Assembly: GCF_051020975.1 (NCBI RefSeq) | Contig: NW_027478166.1 | Location: 5,519,501 to 5,583,500 of the forward strand | From: Osmia lignaria lignaria | Taxonomy: Eukaryota; Arthropoda; Insecta; Hymenoptera; Megachilidae | Direction: 5' to 3' | DNA: 64,000 nt | In this document: positions 49,579-63,095 of the stretch, piece by piece | How the letters are laid out: every line of letters starts with the position of its first letter | Numbering within the stretch: the stretch's first letter is position 1 | Translations under genes and position numbers: made by a program | Notes under the pieces: model-generated | The model's input: only the letters and a program-made list of their open reading frames with translations | What the model was told of the DNA's origin: nothing | Database searches by the model: none

Positions 49579-51509
49579 CGCACCAACATAATAGAGATAC
49601 AGAAACACCGTGGCCCCTCTCTTTGAGATAACTCTGCACAATTGCGAGCTGCAAATGCCACTTCCAGCTTAGCTGTGCAGAAGAAGAACAACAAGAAGAA
49701 GAAATATCTCGAAATATGTCCGTCAGGCCCCTTCCCTTGAGATAAATCTGCAAATATCTCGGAAACGAAGCGAGCTATGGCAAAATGTTAAGAGACCTTT
49801 TTTGTAGAGAATTAAGTTTCCTACTTTTTATGTTGTATGATATTTTTTGATCAGATGCGTAGTTCTCAAGATATATCAAGATATTTAAAAGTTCCGAAGC
49901 CGCACCAACATAATAGAGATACAGAAACACCGTGGCCCCTTTCTTTGAGATAACTCTGCACTATTGCGAGCTGCAAATGCCACTTCGAGCTTAGCTGTGC
50001 AGCAGAAGAACAACAAGAAGAAGAAATATCTCGAAATATGTCCGTCAGACCCCTTCCCTTGAGATAAATCTGCAAATATCTCGGAAACGAAGCGAGCTAT
50101 GGCAAAATGTTAAGAGACCTTTTTTGTAGAGAATTAAGTTTCCTACTTTTTATCTTGTGTGATATTTTTTGATCAGATGCGTAGTTCTCGAGATATATCA
50201 AGATATTTAAAAGTTCCGAAGCCGCACCAACATAATAGAGATACAGAAACACCGTGGCCCCTTTCTTTGAGATAACTCTGCACTATTGCGAGCTGGAAAT
50301 GCCACTTCCAGCTTAGCTGTGCAGAAGAGGAACAACAAGAAGAAGAAATATCTCGGAATATGTCCGTCAGGCCCCTTCCGTTGAGCTAAATCTGCAAATA
50401 TCTCGGAAACGATGCCAGCTATGGGAAAATGTTAAGAGACCTTTTTTGTAGAGAATTATGTTTCCTGCAATTTATGTTCTATGATATTTTTTGATCAGAA
50501 GCGTAGTTTTCGAGATATATCGAGATATTTAAAAGTTCCGAAGCCGCACCAACATAATAGAGATACAGAAACACCGTGGCCCCTTTCTTTGAGATAACTC
50601 TGCACTATTGCGAGCTGCAAATGCCACTTCCAGCTTAGCTGTGCAGAAGAAGAACAACAAGAAGAAGAAATATTTCGAAATGTGTCCGTCAGGCCCCTTC
50701 CCTTGAGATAAATCTGCAAATATCTCGGAAACGAAGCGAGCTACGGCAAAATGTTAAGAGACCTTTTTTGTAGAAAATTAGGTTTCCTACTTTTCATGTT
50801 CTATGATATTTTTTGATCAGATGCGTAGTTCTCGAGACATATCAAGATATTTAAAAGTTCCGAAGCTGCACCAACATAATAGAGGTACAGAAACACCGTG
50901 GCCTCTTTCTTTGAGATAACTCTGCACTATTGCGAGCTGCAAATGCCACTTCCAGCTTAGCTGTGCAGAAGAGGAACAACAAGAAGAAGAAATATCTCGG
51001 AATATGTCCGTCAGGCCCCTTCCGTTGAGCTAAATCTGCAAATATCTCGGAAACGATGCCAGCTATGGGAAAATGTTAAGAGACCTTTTTTGTAGAGAAT
51101 TAAGTTTCCTACTTTTTATGTTCTATGATATTTTTTGATCAGATGCGTAGTTCTCGAGATATATCAAGATATTTAAAAGTTCCGAAGCTGCACCAACATA
51201 ATAGAGGTACAGAAACACCGTGGCCTCTTTCTTTGAGATAACTCTGCACTATTGCGAGCTGCAAATGCCACTTCCAGCTTAGCTGTGCAGAAGAGGAACA
51301 ACAAGAAGAAGAAATATCTCGGATATGTCCGTCAGGCCCCTTCCCTTGAGCTAAATCTGCAAATATCTCGGAAACGATGCCAGCTATGGGAAAATGTTAA
51401 GAGACCTTTTTTGTAGAGAATTAAGTTTCCTACTTTTTATCTTCTATGATATTTTTTGATCAGATGCGTAGTTCTCGAGATATATCAAGATATTTAAAAG
51501 TTCCGAAGC
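49579..51509. repeat. 6-monomer unit, copy 4 (1931 bp)
   Basis: Complete a-b-c-d-e-f unit inside Y2, equivalent to copy 1 at an offset of 12230 bp. It is followed directly by copy 5 at 51510, repeating the tandem arrangement of copies 1 and 2. It also matches copy 7 at an offset of 6760 bp. Confidence 0.83.
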
Positions 51510-52797
51510 CGCACCAACATAATAGAGATACAGAAACACCGTGGCCCCTCTCTTTGAGATAACTCTGCACAATTGCGAGCTGCAAATGCCACTTCCAGCT
51601 TAGCTGTGCAGAAGAAGAACAACAAGAAGAAGAAATATCTCGAAATATGTCCGTCAGGCCCCTTCCCTTGAGATAAATCTGCAAATATCTCGGAAACGAA
51701 GCGAGCTATGGCAAAATGTTAAGAGACCTTTTTTGTAGAGAATTAAGTTTCCTACTTTTTATGTTGTATGATATTTTTTGATCAGATGCGTAGTTCTCAA
51801 GATATATCAAGATATTTAAAAGTTCCGAAGCCGCACCAACATAGTAGAGATACAGAAACACCGTGGCCCCTTTCTTTGAGATAACTCTGCACTATTGCGA
51901 GCTGCAAATGCCACTTCGAGCTTAGCTGTGCAGAAGAAGAACAACAAGAAGAAGAAATATCTCGAAATATGTCCGTCAGACCCCTTCCCTTGAGATAAAT
52001 CTGCAAATATCTCGGAAACGAAGCGAGCTATGGCAAAATGTTAAGAGACCTTTTTTGTAGAGAATTAAGTTTCCTACTTTTTATCTTCTGTGATATTTTT
52101 TGATCAGATGCGTAGTTCTCGAGATATATCAAGATATTTAAAAGTTCCGAAGCCGCACCAACATAATAGAGATACAGAAACACCGTGGCCCCTTTCTTTG
52201 AGATAACCCTGCACTATTGCGAGCTGGAAATGCCACTTCCAGTTTAGCTGTGCAGAAGAGGAACAACAAGAAGAAGAAATATCTCGGAATATGTCCGTCA
52301 GGCCCCTTCCGTTGAGCTAAATCTGCAAATATCTCGGAAACGATGCCAGCTATGGGAAAATGTTAAGAGACCTTTTTTGTAGAGAATTATGGTTCCTACA
52401 ATTTATGTTCTATGATATTTTTTGATCAGAAGCGTAGTTTTCGAGATATATCGAGATATTTAAAAGTTCCAAAGCCGCACCAACATAATAGAGATACAGA
52501 AACACCGTGGCCCCTTTCTTTGAGATAACTCTGCACTATTGCGAGCTGCAAATGCCACTTCCAGCTTAGCTGTGCAGAAGAAGAACAACAAGAAGAAGAA
52601 ATATTTCGAAATGTGTCCGTCAGGCCCCTTCCCTTGAGATAAATCTGCAAATATCTCGGAAACAAAGCGAGCTACGGCAAAATGTTAAGAGACCTTTTTT
52701 GTAGAAAATTAGGTTTCGTACTTTTTATGTTCTATGACATTTTTTGATCAGATGCGTAGTTCTCGAGATATATCAAGATATTTAAAAGTTCCGAAGC
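51510..52797. repeat. 6-monomer unit, copy 5 (a-d only)
   Basis: Equivalent to copy 2 at an offset of 12230 bp, with the same private changes: CATAGTAG (about 51841), CTTCTGTGAT (about 52085), AACCCTGC, ATGGTTCC and ACAAAGCG. It is followed by the chimeric monomer with GATACTGAAAC. Confidence 0.8.
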
Positions 52798-53773
52798 CGC
52801 ACCAACATAATAGAGATACTGAAACACCGTGGCCCCTTTCTTTGAGATAACTCTGCACTATTGCGAGCTGGAAATGCCACTTCCAGTTTAGCTGTGCAGA
52901 AGAAGAACAACAAGAGGAAGAAATATCTCGAAATATGTCCGTCAGACCCCTTCCCTTGAGATACATCTGCAAATATCTAGGAAACGAAGCGAGCTATGGC
53001 AAAATGTTAAGAGACCTTTTTTGTAGAGAATTAAGTTTCCTACTTTTTATGTTCTATGATATTTTTGATCAGATGCGTAGTTCTCAAGATATATCAAGAT
53101 ATTTAAAAGTTCCGAAGCCGCACCAACATAATAGAGATACAGAAACACCGTGGCCCCTTTCTTTGAGATAACTCTGCACTATTGCGAGCTGCAAATGCCA
53201 CTTCGAGCTTAGCTGTGCAGAAGAAGAACAACAAGAAGAAGAAATATCTCGAAATATGTCCGTCAGACCCCTTCCCTTGAGATAAATCTGCAAATATCTC
53301 GGAAACGAAGCGAGCTATGGCAAAATGTTAAGAGACCTTTTTTGTAGAGAATTAAGTTTCCTACTTTTTATCTTCTATGATATTTTTTGATCAGATGCGT
53401 AGTTCTCGGGATATATCAAGATATTTAAAAGTTCCGAAGCCGCACCAACATAATAGAGATACAGAAACACCGTGGCCCCTTTCTTTGAGATAACTCTGCA
53501 CTATTGCGAGCTGCAAATGCCACTTCCAGCTTAGCTGTGCAGAAGAAGAACAGCAAGAAGGAGAAATATCTCGAAATATGTCCGTCAGGCCCCTTCCCTT
53601 GAGATAAATCTGCAAATATCTCGGAAACGAAGCGAGCTATGGCAAAATGTTAAGAGACCTTTTTTGTAGAGAATTATGTTTCGTACAATTTACGTTCTTT
53701 GATATTTTTTGATCAGAAGCGTAGTTTTCGAGATATATCGAGATATTTAAAAGTTCCGAAGCCGCACCAACAT

Positions 53774-56338
53774 AATAGAGATACAGAAACACCGTGGCCC
53801 CTTTCTTTGAGATAACTCTGCACTATTGCGAGCTGCAAATGCCACTTCCAGCTTAGCTGTGCAGAAGAAGAACAACAAGAAGAAGAAATATTTCGAAATG
53901 TGTCCGTCAGGCCCCTTCCCTTGAGATAAATCTGCAAATATCTCGGAAACGAAGCGAGCTATGGCAAAATGTTAAGAGACCTTTTTTGTAGAGAATTATG
54001 TTTCCTACAATTTACGTTCTCTGATATTTTTTGATCAGAAGCGTAGTTCTCGAGATATATCAAGATATTTAAAAGTTCCGAAGCTGCACCAACATAATAG
54101 AGGTACAGAAACACCGTGGCCTCTTTCTTTGAGATAACTCTGCACTATTGCGAGCTGCAAATGCCACTTCCAGCTTAGCTGTGCAGAAGAGGAACAACAA
54201 GAAGAAGAAATATCTCGGAATATGTCCGTCAGGCCCCTTCCGTTGAGCTAAATCTGCAAATATCTCGGAAACGATGCCAGCTATGGGAAAATGTTAAGAG
54301 ACCTTTTTTGTAGAGAATTATGTTTCCTACTTTTTATGTTCTATGATATTTTTTGATCAGATGCGTAGTTCTCGAGATATATCAAGATATTTAAAAGTTC
54401 CGAAGCTGCACCAACATAATAGAGGTACAGAAACACCGTGGCCTCTTTCTTTGAGATAACTCTGCACTATTGCGAGCTGCAAATGCCACTTCCAGCTTAG
54501 CTGTGCAGAAGAGGAACAACAAGAAGACGAAATATCTCGGAATATGTCCGTCAGGCCCCTTCCGTTGAGCTAAATCTGCAAATATCTCGGAAACGATGCC
54601 AGCTATGGGAAAATGTTAAGAGACCTTTTTTGTAGAGAATTAAGTTTCCTACTTTTTATGTTCTATGATATTTTTTGATCAGATGCGTAGTTCTCGAGAT
54701 ATATCAAGATATTTAAAAGTTCCGAAGGCGCACCAACATAATAGAGGTACAGAAACACCGTGGCCCCTTTCTTTGAGATAACTCAGCACTATTGCGAGCT
54801 GCAAATGCCACTTCCAGCTTAGCTGTGCAGAAGAAGAACAACAAGAAGAAGAAATATCTCGAAATATGTCCGTCAGGCCCCTTCCCTTGAGATAAATCTG
54901 CAAATATCTCGGAAACGAAGCGAGCTATGGCAAAATGTTAAGAGACCTTTTTTGTAGAGAATTAAGTTTCCTACTTTTTATGTTGTATGATATTTTTTGA
55001 TCAGATGCGTAGTTCTCAAGATATATCAAGATATTTAAAAGTTCCGAAGCCGCACCAACATAATAGAGATACAGAAACACCGTGGCCCCTTTCTTTGAGA
55101 TAACTCTGCACTATTGCGAGCTGCAAATGCCACTTCGAGCTTAGCTGTGCAGAAGAAGAACAACAAGAAGAAGAAATATCTCGAAATATGTCCGTCAGAC
55201 CCCTTCCCTTGAGATAAATCTGCAAATATCTCGGAAACGAAGCGAGCTATGGCAAAATGTTAAGAGACCTTTTTTGTAGAGAATTAAGTTTCCTACTTTT
55301 TATCTTGTGTGATATTTTTTGATCAGATGCGTAGTTCTCGAGATATATCAAGATATTTAAAAGTTCCGAAGCCGCACCAACATAATAGAGATACAGAAAC
55401 ACCGTGGCCCCTTTCTTTGAGATAACTCTGCACTATTGCGAGCTGGAAATGCCACTTCCAGCTTAGCTGTGCAGAAGAGGAACAACAAGAAGAAGAAATA
55501 TCTCGGAATATGTCCGTCAGGCCCCTTCCGTTGAGCTAAATCTGCAAATATCTCGGAAACGATGCCAGCTATGGGAAAATGTTAAGAGACCTTTTTTGTA
55601 GAGAATTATGTTTCCTACAATTTATGTTCTATGATATTTTTTGATCAGAAGCGTAGTTTTCGAGATATATCGAGATATTTAAAAGTTCCGAAGCCGCACC
55701 AACATAATAGAGATACAGAAACACCGTGGCCCCTTTCTTTGAGATAACTCTGCACTATTGCGAGCTGCAAATGCCACTTCCAGCTTAGCTGTGCAGAAGA
55801 AGAACAACAAGAAGAAGAAATATTTCGAAATGTGTCCGTCAGGCCCCTTCCCTTGAGATAAATCTGCAAATATCTCGGAAACGAAGCGAGCTACGGCAAA
55901 ATGTTAAGAGACCTTTTTTGTAGAAAATTAGGTTTCCTACTTTTCATGTTCTATGATATTTTTTGATCAGATGCGTAGTTCTCGAGACATATCAAGATAT
56001 TTAAAAGTTCCGAAGCTGCACCAACATAATAGAGGTACAGAAACACCGTGGCCTCTTTCTTTGAGATAACTCTGCACTATTGCGAGCTGCAAATGCCACT
56101 TCCAGCTTAGCTGTGCAGAAGAGGAACAACAAGAAGAAGAAATATCTCGGAATATGTCCGTCAGGCCCCTTCCGTTGAGCTAAATCTGCAAATATCTCGG
56201 AAACGATGCCAGCTATGGGAAAATGTTAAGAGACCTTTTTTGTAGAGAATTAAGTTTCCTACTTTTTATGTTCTATGATATTTTTTGATCAGATGCGTAG
56301 TTCTCGAGATATATCAAGATATTTAAAAGTTCCGAAGC
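53774..56338. repeat. Rearranged interval with a 5-monomer unit
   Basis: Holds a d monomer tail, two consecutive e-type monomers (the second with GAAGACGAAATATC at about 54524), then a modified a monomer from 54729 (AAGGCGCACC head, GAGGTACAG, AACTCAGCAC) followed by b, c, d and e but no f. The unit is thus five monomers (54729-56338, 1610 bp). The d-e-e part, about 53840-54530, recurs at about 59634-60324 at an offset of 5794 bp. Confidence 0.72.
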
Positions 56339-59300
56339 CGCACCAACATAATAGAGATACAGAAACACCGTGGCCCCTCTCTTTGAGATAACTCTGCACA
56401 ATTGCGAGCTGCAAATGCCACTTCCAGCTTAGCTGTGCAGAAGAAGAACAACAAGAAGAAGAAATATCTCGAAATATGTCCGTCAGGCCCCTTCCCTTGA
56501 GATAAATCTGCAAATATCTCGGAAACGAAGCGAGCTATGGCAAAATGTTAAGAGACCTTTTTTGTAGAGAATTAAGTTTCCTACTTTTTATGTTGTATGA
56601 TATTTTTTGATCAGATGCGTAGTTCTCAAGATATATCAAGATATTTAAAAGTTCCGAAGCCGCACCAACATAGTAGAGATACAGAAACACCGTGGCCCCT
56701 TTCTTTGAGATAACTCTGCACTATTGCGAGCTGCAAATGCCACTTCGAGCTTAGCTGTGCAGAAGAAGAACAACAAGAAGAAGAAATATCTCGAAATATG
56801 TCCGTCAGACCCCTTCCCTTGAGATAAATCTGCAAATATCTCGGAAACGAAGCGAGCTATGGCAAAATGTTAAGAGACCTTTTTTGTAGAGAATTAAGTT
56901 TCCTACTTTTTATCTTGTGTGATATTTTTTGATCAGATGCGTAGTTCTCGAGATATATCAAGATATTTAAAAGTTCCGAAGCCGCACCAACATAATAGAG
57001 ATACAGAAACACCGTGGCCCCTTTCTTTGAGATAACTCTGCACTATTGCGAGCTGGAAATGCCACTTCCAGCTTAGCTGTGCAGAAGAGGAACAACAAGA
57101 AGAAGAAATATCTCGGAATATGTCCGTCAGGCCCCTTCCGTTGAGCTAAATCTGCAAATATCTCGGAAACGATGCCAGCTATGGGAAAATGTTAAGAGAC
57201 CTTTTTTGTAGAGAATTATGTTTCCTACAATTTATGTTCTATGATATTTTTTGATCAGAAGCGTAGTTTTCGAGATATATCGAGATATTTAAAAGTTCCG
57301 AAGCCGCACCAACATAATAGAGATACAGAAACACCGTGGCCCCTTTCTTTGAGATAACTCTGCACTATTGCGAGCTGCAAATGCCACTTCCAGCTTAGCT
57401 GTGCAGAAGAAGAACAACAAGAAGAAGAAATATTTCGAAATGTGTCCGTCAGGCCCCTTCCCTTGAGATAAATCTGCAAATATCTCGGAAACGAAGCGAG
57501 CTACGGCAAAATGTTAAGAGACCTTTTTTGTAGAAAATTAGGTTTCCTACTTTTCATGTTCTATGATATTTTTTGATCAGATGCGTAGTTCTCGAGACAT
57601 ATCAAGATATTTAAAAGTTCCGAAGCTGCACCAACATAATAGAGGTACAGAAACACCGTGGCCTCTTTCTTTGAGATAACTCTGCACTATTGCGAGCTGC
57701 AAATGCCACTTCCAGCTTAGCTGTGCAGAAGAGGAACAACAAGAAGAAGAAATATCTCGGAATATGTCCGTCAGGCCCCTTCCGTTGAGCTAAATCTGCA
57801 AATATCTCGGAAACGATGCCAGCTATGGGAAAATGTTAAGAGACCTTTTTTGTAGAGAATTAAGTTTCCTACTTTTTATGTTCTATGATATTTTTTGATC
57901 AGATGCGTAGTTCTCGAGATATATCAAGATATTTAAAAGTTCCGAAGCTGCACCAACATAATAGAGGTACAGAAACACCGTGGCCTCTTTCTTTGAGATA
58001 ACTCTGCACTATTGCGAGCTGCAAATGCCACTTCCAGCTTAGCTGTGCAGAAGAGGAACAACAAGAAGAAGAAATATCTCGGATATGTCCGTCAGGCCCC
58101 TTCCCTTGAGCTAAATCTGCAAATATCTCGGAAACGATGCCAGCTATGGGAAAATGTTAAGAGACCTTTTTTGTAGAGAATTAAGTTTCCTACTTTTTAT
58201 CTTCTATGATATTTTTTGATCAGATGCGTAGTTCTCGAGATATATCAAGATATTTAAAAGTTCCGAAGCCGCACCAACATAATAGAGATACAGAAACACC
58301 GTGGCCCCTCTCTTTGAGATAACTCTGCACAATTGCGAGCTGCAAATGCCACTTCCAGCTTAGCTGTGCAGAAGAAGAACAACAAGAAGAAGAAATATCT
58401 CGAAATATGTCCGTCAGGCCCCTTCCCTTGAGATAAATCTGCAAATATCTCGGAAACGAAGCGAGCTATGGCAAAATGTTAAGAGACCTTTTTTGTAGAG
58501 AATTAAGTTTCCTACTTTTTATGTTGTATGATATTTTTTGATCAGATGCGTAGTTCTCAAGATATATCAAGATATTTAAAAGTTCCGAAGCCGCACCAAC
58601 ATAGTAGAGATACAGAAACACCGTGGCCCCTTTCTTTGAGATAACTCTGCACTATTGCGAGCTGCAAATGCCACTTCGAGCTTAGCTGTGCAGAAGAAGA
58701 ACAACAAGAAGAAGAAATATCTCGAAATATGTCCGTCAGACCCCTTCCCTTGAGATAAATCTGCAAATATCTCGGAAACGAAGCGAGCTATGGCAAAATG
58801 TTAAGAGACCTTTTTTGTAGAGAATTAAGTTTCCTACTTTTTATCTTCTGTGATATTTATGATCAGATGCGTAGTTCTCGAGATATATCAAGATATTTAA
58901 AAGTTCCGAAGCCGCACCAACATAATAGAGATACAGAAACACCGTGGCCCCTTTCTTTGAGATAACCCTGCACTATTGCGAGCTGGAAATGCCACTTCCA
59001 GTTTAGCTGTGCAGAAGAGGAACAACAAGAAGAAGAAATATCTCGGAATATGTCCGTCAGGCCCCTTCCGTTGAGCTAAATCTGCAAATATCTCGGAAAC
59101 GATGCCAGCTATGGGAAAATGTTAAGAGACCTTTTTTGTAGAGAATTATGGTTCCTACAATTTATGTTCTATGATATTTTTTGATCAGAAGCGTAGTTTT
59201 CGAGATATATCGAGATATTTAAAAGTTCCAAAGCCGCACCAACATAATAGAGATACAGAAACACCGTGGCCCCTTTCTTTGAGATAACTCTGCACTATTG

Positions 59301-59627
59301 CGAGCTGCAAATGCCACTTCCAGCTTAGCTGTGCAGAAGAAGAACAACAAGAAGAAGAAATATTTCGAAATGTGTCCGTCAGGCCCCTTCCCTTGAGATA
59401 AATCTGCAAATATCTCGGAAACAAAGCGAGCTACGGCAAAATGTTAAGAGACCTTTTTTGTAGAAAATTAGGTTTCGTACTTTTTATGTTCTATGACATT
59501 TTTTGATCAGATGCGTAGTTCTCGAGATATATCAAGATATTTAAAAGTTCCGAAGCCGCACCAACATAATAGAGATACTGAAACACCGTGGCGCCTTTCT
59601 TTGAGATAACTCTGCACTATTGCGAGC
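56255..59627. repeat. Long duplication block Y, partial copy 3
   Basis: Matches about 49495-52868 of Y2 at an offset of 6760 bp, falling to 6759 after a one-base loss at about 58857 (ATATTTATGATC). It contains six-monomer copy 7 (56339-58269, complete) and copy 8 (58270-59556, a-d). The match ends in the monomer with GATACTGAAAC, where GAGCTGCAAATG replaces GAGCTGGAAATG. A private change, GGCGCCTTTC, lies at about 59592. Confidence 0.82.
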
Positions 59628-60459
59628 TGCAAATGCCACTTCCAGCTTAGCTGTGCAGAAGAAGAACAACAAGAAGAAGAAATATTTCGAAATGTGTCCG
59701 TCAGGCCCCTTCCCTTGAGATAAATCTGCAAATATCTCGGAAACGAAGCGAGCTATGGCAAAATGTTAAGAGACCTTTTTTGTAGAGAATTATGTTTCCT
59801 ACAATTTACGTTCTCTGATATTTTTTGATCAGAAGCGTAGTTCTCGAGATATATCAAGATATTTAAAAGTTCCGAAGCTGCACCAACATAATAGAGGTAC
59901 AGAAACACCGTGGCCTCTTTCTTTGAGATAACTCTGCACTATTGCGAGCTGCAAATGCCACTTCCAGCTTAGCTGTGCAGAAGAGGAACAACAAGAAGAA
60001 GAAATATCTCGGAATATGTCCGTCAGGCCCCTTCCGTTGAGCTAAATCTGCAAATATCTCGGAAACGATGCCAGCTATGGGAAAATGTTAAGAGACCTTT
60101 TTTGTAGAGAATTATGTTTCCTACTTTTTATGTTCTATGATATTTTTTGATCAGATGCGTAGTTCTCGAGATATATCAAGATATTTAAAAGTTCCGAAGC
60201 TGCACCAACATAATAGAGGTACAGAAACACCGTGGCCTCTTTCTTTGAGATAACTCTGCACTATTGCGAGCTGCAAATGCCACTTCCAGCTTAGCTGTGC
60301 AGAAGAGGAACAACAAGAAGACGAAATATCTCGAAATATGTCCGTCAGGCCCCTTCCCTTGAGATAAATCTGCAAATATCTCGGAAACGAAGCGAGCTAT
60401 GGCAAAATGTTAAGAGACCTTATTTGTAGAGAATTATGTTTCCTACAATTTATATTCTA
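59628..60459. repeat. Chimeric e-type monomers before X3
   Basis: Repeats the d-e-e arrangement seen at 53840-54530. The second e-type monomer is a hybrid: it begins GAAGCTGCACC with GAGGTACAG and GAAGACG but ends like ordinary monomers (CTCGAAATATG, CCCTTGAGATAA, GAAGCGAGC). It then carries CTTATTTGTAG (about 60420), a mark otherwise seen only in the left part of the window (about 6982, 9557, 12133, 15030 and 16319). Confidence 0.68.
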
Positions 60460-63095
60460 TGATATTTTTTGATCAGAAGCGTAGTTTTCGAGATATATCG
60501 AGATATTTAAAAGTTCCGAAGCCGCACCAACATAATAGAGATACAGAAACACCGTGGCCCCTTTCTTTGAGATAACTCTGCACTATTGCGAGCTGCAAAT
60601 GCCACTTCCAGCTTAGCTGTGCAGAAGAAGAACAGCAAGAAGGAGAAATATCTCGAAATATGTCCGTCAGGCCCCTTCCCTTGAGATAAATCTGCAAATA
60701 TCTCGGAAACGAAGCGAGCTATGGCAAAATGTTAAGAGACCTTTTTTGTAGAGAATTATGTTTCCTACAATTTACGTTCTCTGATATTTTTTGATCAGAA
60801 GCGTAGTTTTCGAGATATATCGAGATATTTAAAAGTTCCGAAGCCGCACCAACATAATAGAGATACAGAAACACCGTGGCCCCTTTCTTTGAGATAACTC
60901 TGCACTATTGCGAGCTGCAAATGCCACTTCCAGCTTAGCTGTGCAGAAGAAGAACAAGAAGAAGAAGAAATATTTCGAAATGTGTCCGTCAGGCCCCTTC
61001 CCTTGAGATAAATCTGCAAATATCTCGGAAACGAAGCGAGCTACGGCAAAATGTTAAGAGACCTTTTTTGTAGAAAATTAGGTTTCCTACTTTTTATGTT
61101 CTATGATATTTTTTGATCAGATGCGTAGTTCTCGAGATATATCAAGATATTTAAAAGTTCCGAAGCTGCATCAACATAATAGAGGTACAGAAACACCGTG
61201 GCCTCTTTCTTTGAGATAACTCTGCACTATTGCGAGCTGCAAATGCCACTTCCAGCTTAGCTGTGCAGAAGAGGAACAACAGGAAGAAGAAATATCTCGA
61301 TATGTCCGTCAGGCCCCTTCCCTTGAGCTAAATCTGCAAATATCTCGGAAACGATGCCAGCTATGGGAAAATGTTAAGAGACCTTTTTTGTAGAGAATTA
61401 AGTTTCCTACTTTTTATCTTCTATGATATTTTTTGATCAGATGCGTAGTTCTCAAGATATATCAAGATATTTAAAAGTTCCGAAGCCGCACCAACATAAT
61501 AGAGATACAGAAACACCGTGGCCCCTTTCTTTGAGATAACTCTGCACTATTGCGAGCTGCAAATGCCACTTCGAGCTTAGCTGTGCAGAAGAAGAACAAC
61601 AAGAAGGAGAAATATCTCGAAATATGTCCGTCAGACCCCTTCCCTTGAGATAAATCTGCAAATATCTCGGAAACGAAGCGAGCTATGGCAAAATGTTAAG
61701 AGACCTTTTTTGTAGAGAATTATGTTTCCTACAATTTACGTTCTCTGATATTTTTTGATCAGAAGCGTAGTTTTCGAGATATATCGAGATATTTAAAAGT
61801 TCCGAAGCCGCACCAACATAATAGAGATACAGAAACACCGTGGCCCCTTTCTTTGAGATAACTCTGCACTATTGCGAGCTGCAAATGCCACTTCCAGCTT
61901 AGCTGTGCAGAAGAAGAACAGCAAGAAGGAGAAATATCTCGAAATATGTCCGTCAGGCCCCTTCCCTTGAGATAAATCTGCAAATATCTCGGAAACGAAG
62001 CGAGCTATGGCAAAATGTTAAGAGACCTTTTTTGTAGAGAATTATGTTTCCTACAATTTACGTTCTCTGATATTTTTTGATCAGAAGCGTAGTTTTCGAG
62101 ATATATCGAGATATTTAAAAGTTCCGAAGCCGCACCAACATAATAGAGATACAGAAACACCGTGGCCCCTTTCTTTGAGATAACTCTGCACTATTGCGAG
62201 CTGCAAATGCCACTTCCAGCTTAGCTGTGCAGAAGAAGAACAACAAGAAGAAGAAATATTGCGAAATGTGTCCGTCAGGCCCCTTCCCTTGAGATAAATC
62301 TGCAAATATCTCGGAAACGAAGCGAGCTACGGCAAAATGTTAAGAGACCTTTTTTGTAGAAAATTAGGTTTCCTACTTTTTATGTTCTATGATATTTTTT
62401 GATCAGATGCGTAGTTCTCGAGATATATCAAGATATTTAAAAGTTCCGAAGCTGCACCAACATAATAGAGGTACAGAAACACCGTGGCCTCTTTCTTTGA
62501 GATAACTCTGCACTATTGCGAGCTGCAAATGCCACTTCCAGCTTAGCTGTGCAGAAGAGGAACAACAAGAAGAAGAAATATCTCGGATATGTCCGTCAGG
62601 CCCCTTCCCTTGAGCTAAATCTGCAAATATCTCGGAAACGATGCCAGCTATGGGAAAATGTTAAGAGACCTTTTTTGTAGAGAATTAAGTTTCCTACTTT
62701 TTATCTTCTATGATATTTTTTGATCAGATGCGTAGTTCTCGAGATATATCAAGATATTTAAAAGTTCCGAAGCCGCACCAACATAATAGAGATACAGAAA
62801 CACCGTGGCCCCTTTCTTTGAGATAACTCTGCACTAGTGCGAGCCGCAAATGCCACTTCCAGCTTAGCTGTGCAGAAGAAGAACAACAAGAAGAAGAAAT
62901 ATCTCGAAATATGTCCGTCAGGCCCCTTCCCTTGAGATAAATCTGCAAATATCTCGGAAACGAAGCGAGCTATGGCAAAATGTTAAGAGACCTTTTTTGT
63001 AGAGAATTAAGTTTCCTACTTTTTATCTTCTATGATATTTTTTGATCAGATGCGTAGTTCTCGAGATATATCAAGATATTTAAAAGTTCCGAAGC
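60460..63095. repeat. Long duplication block X, partial copy 3, with start of Y
   Basis: From 60460 the sequence follows X2 from 44046 (offset 16414, then 16413 after a two-base loss at about 61299). One monomer is then skipped, and 61649-63095 follows 35581-37027 at an offset of 26068 bp, including the X-Y spacer and the CTAGTGCGAGCCGC monomer at 62774. A private variant, GAACAAGAAGAAG, lies at about 60953. This is a third occurrence of the X-to-Y transition and resembles copy 1, without the extra 1931-bp unit. Confidence 0.78.

Larger units (their letters stand above)
48209..53773. repeat. Long duplication block Y, copy 2 (5565 bp)
   Basis: Near-identical partner of Y1 with one extra monomer between about 49044 and 49365 (the GAGGTACAAC/CGGAATATG e-like unit). 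Private changes include GCAGCAGAAG (about 50000) and CCTGCAATTT (about 50465). It holds six-monomer copies 4 (49579-51509) and 5 (51510-52797, a-d only), then the same chimeric stretch as Y1, including the shortened T-run at about 53060. The match with Y1 ends at 53774 (CATAATAG) versus 41544 (CATGATAG). Confidence 0.85.
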
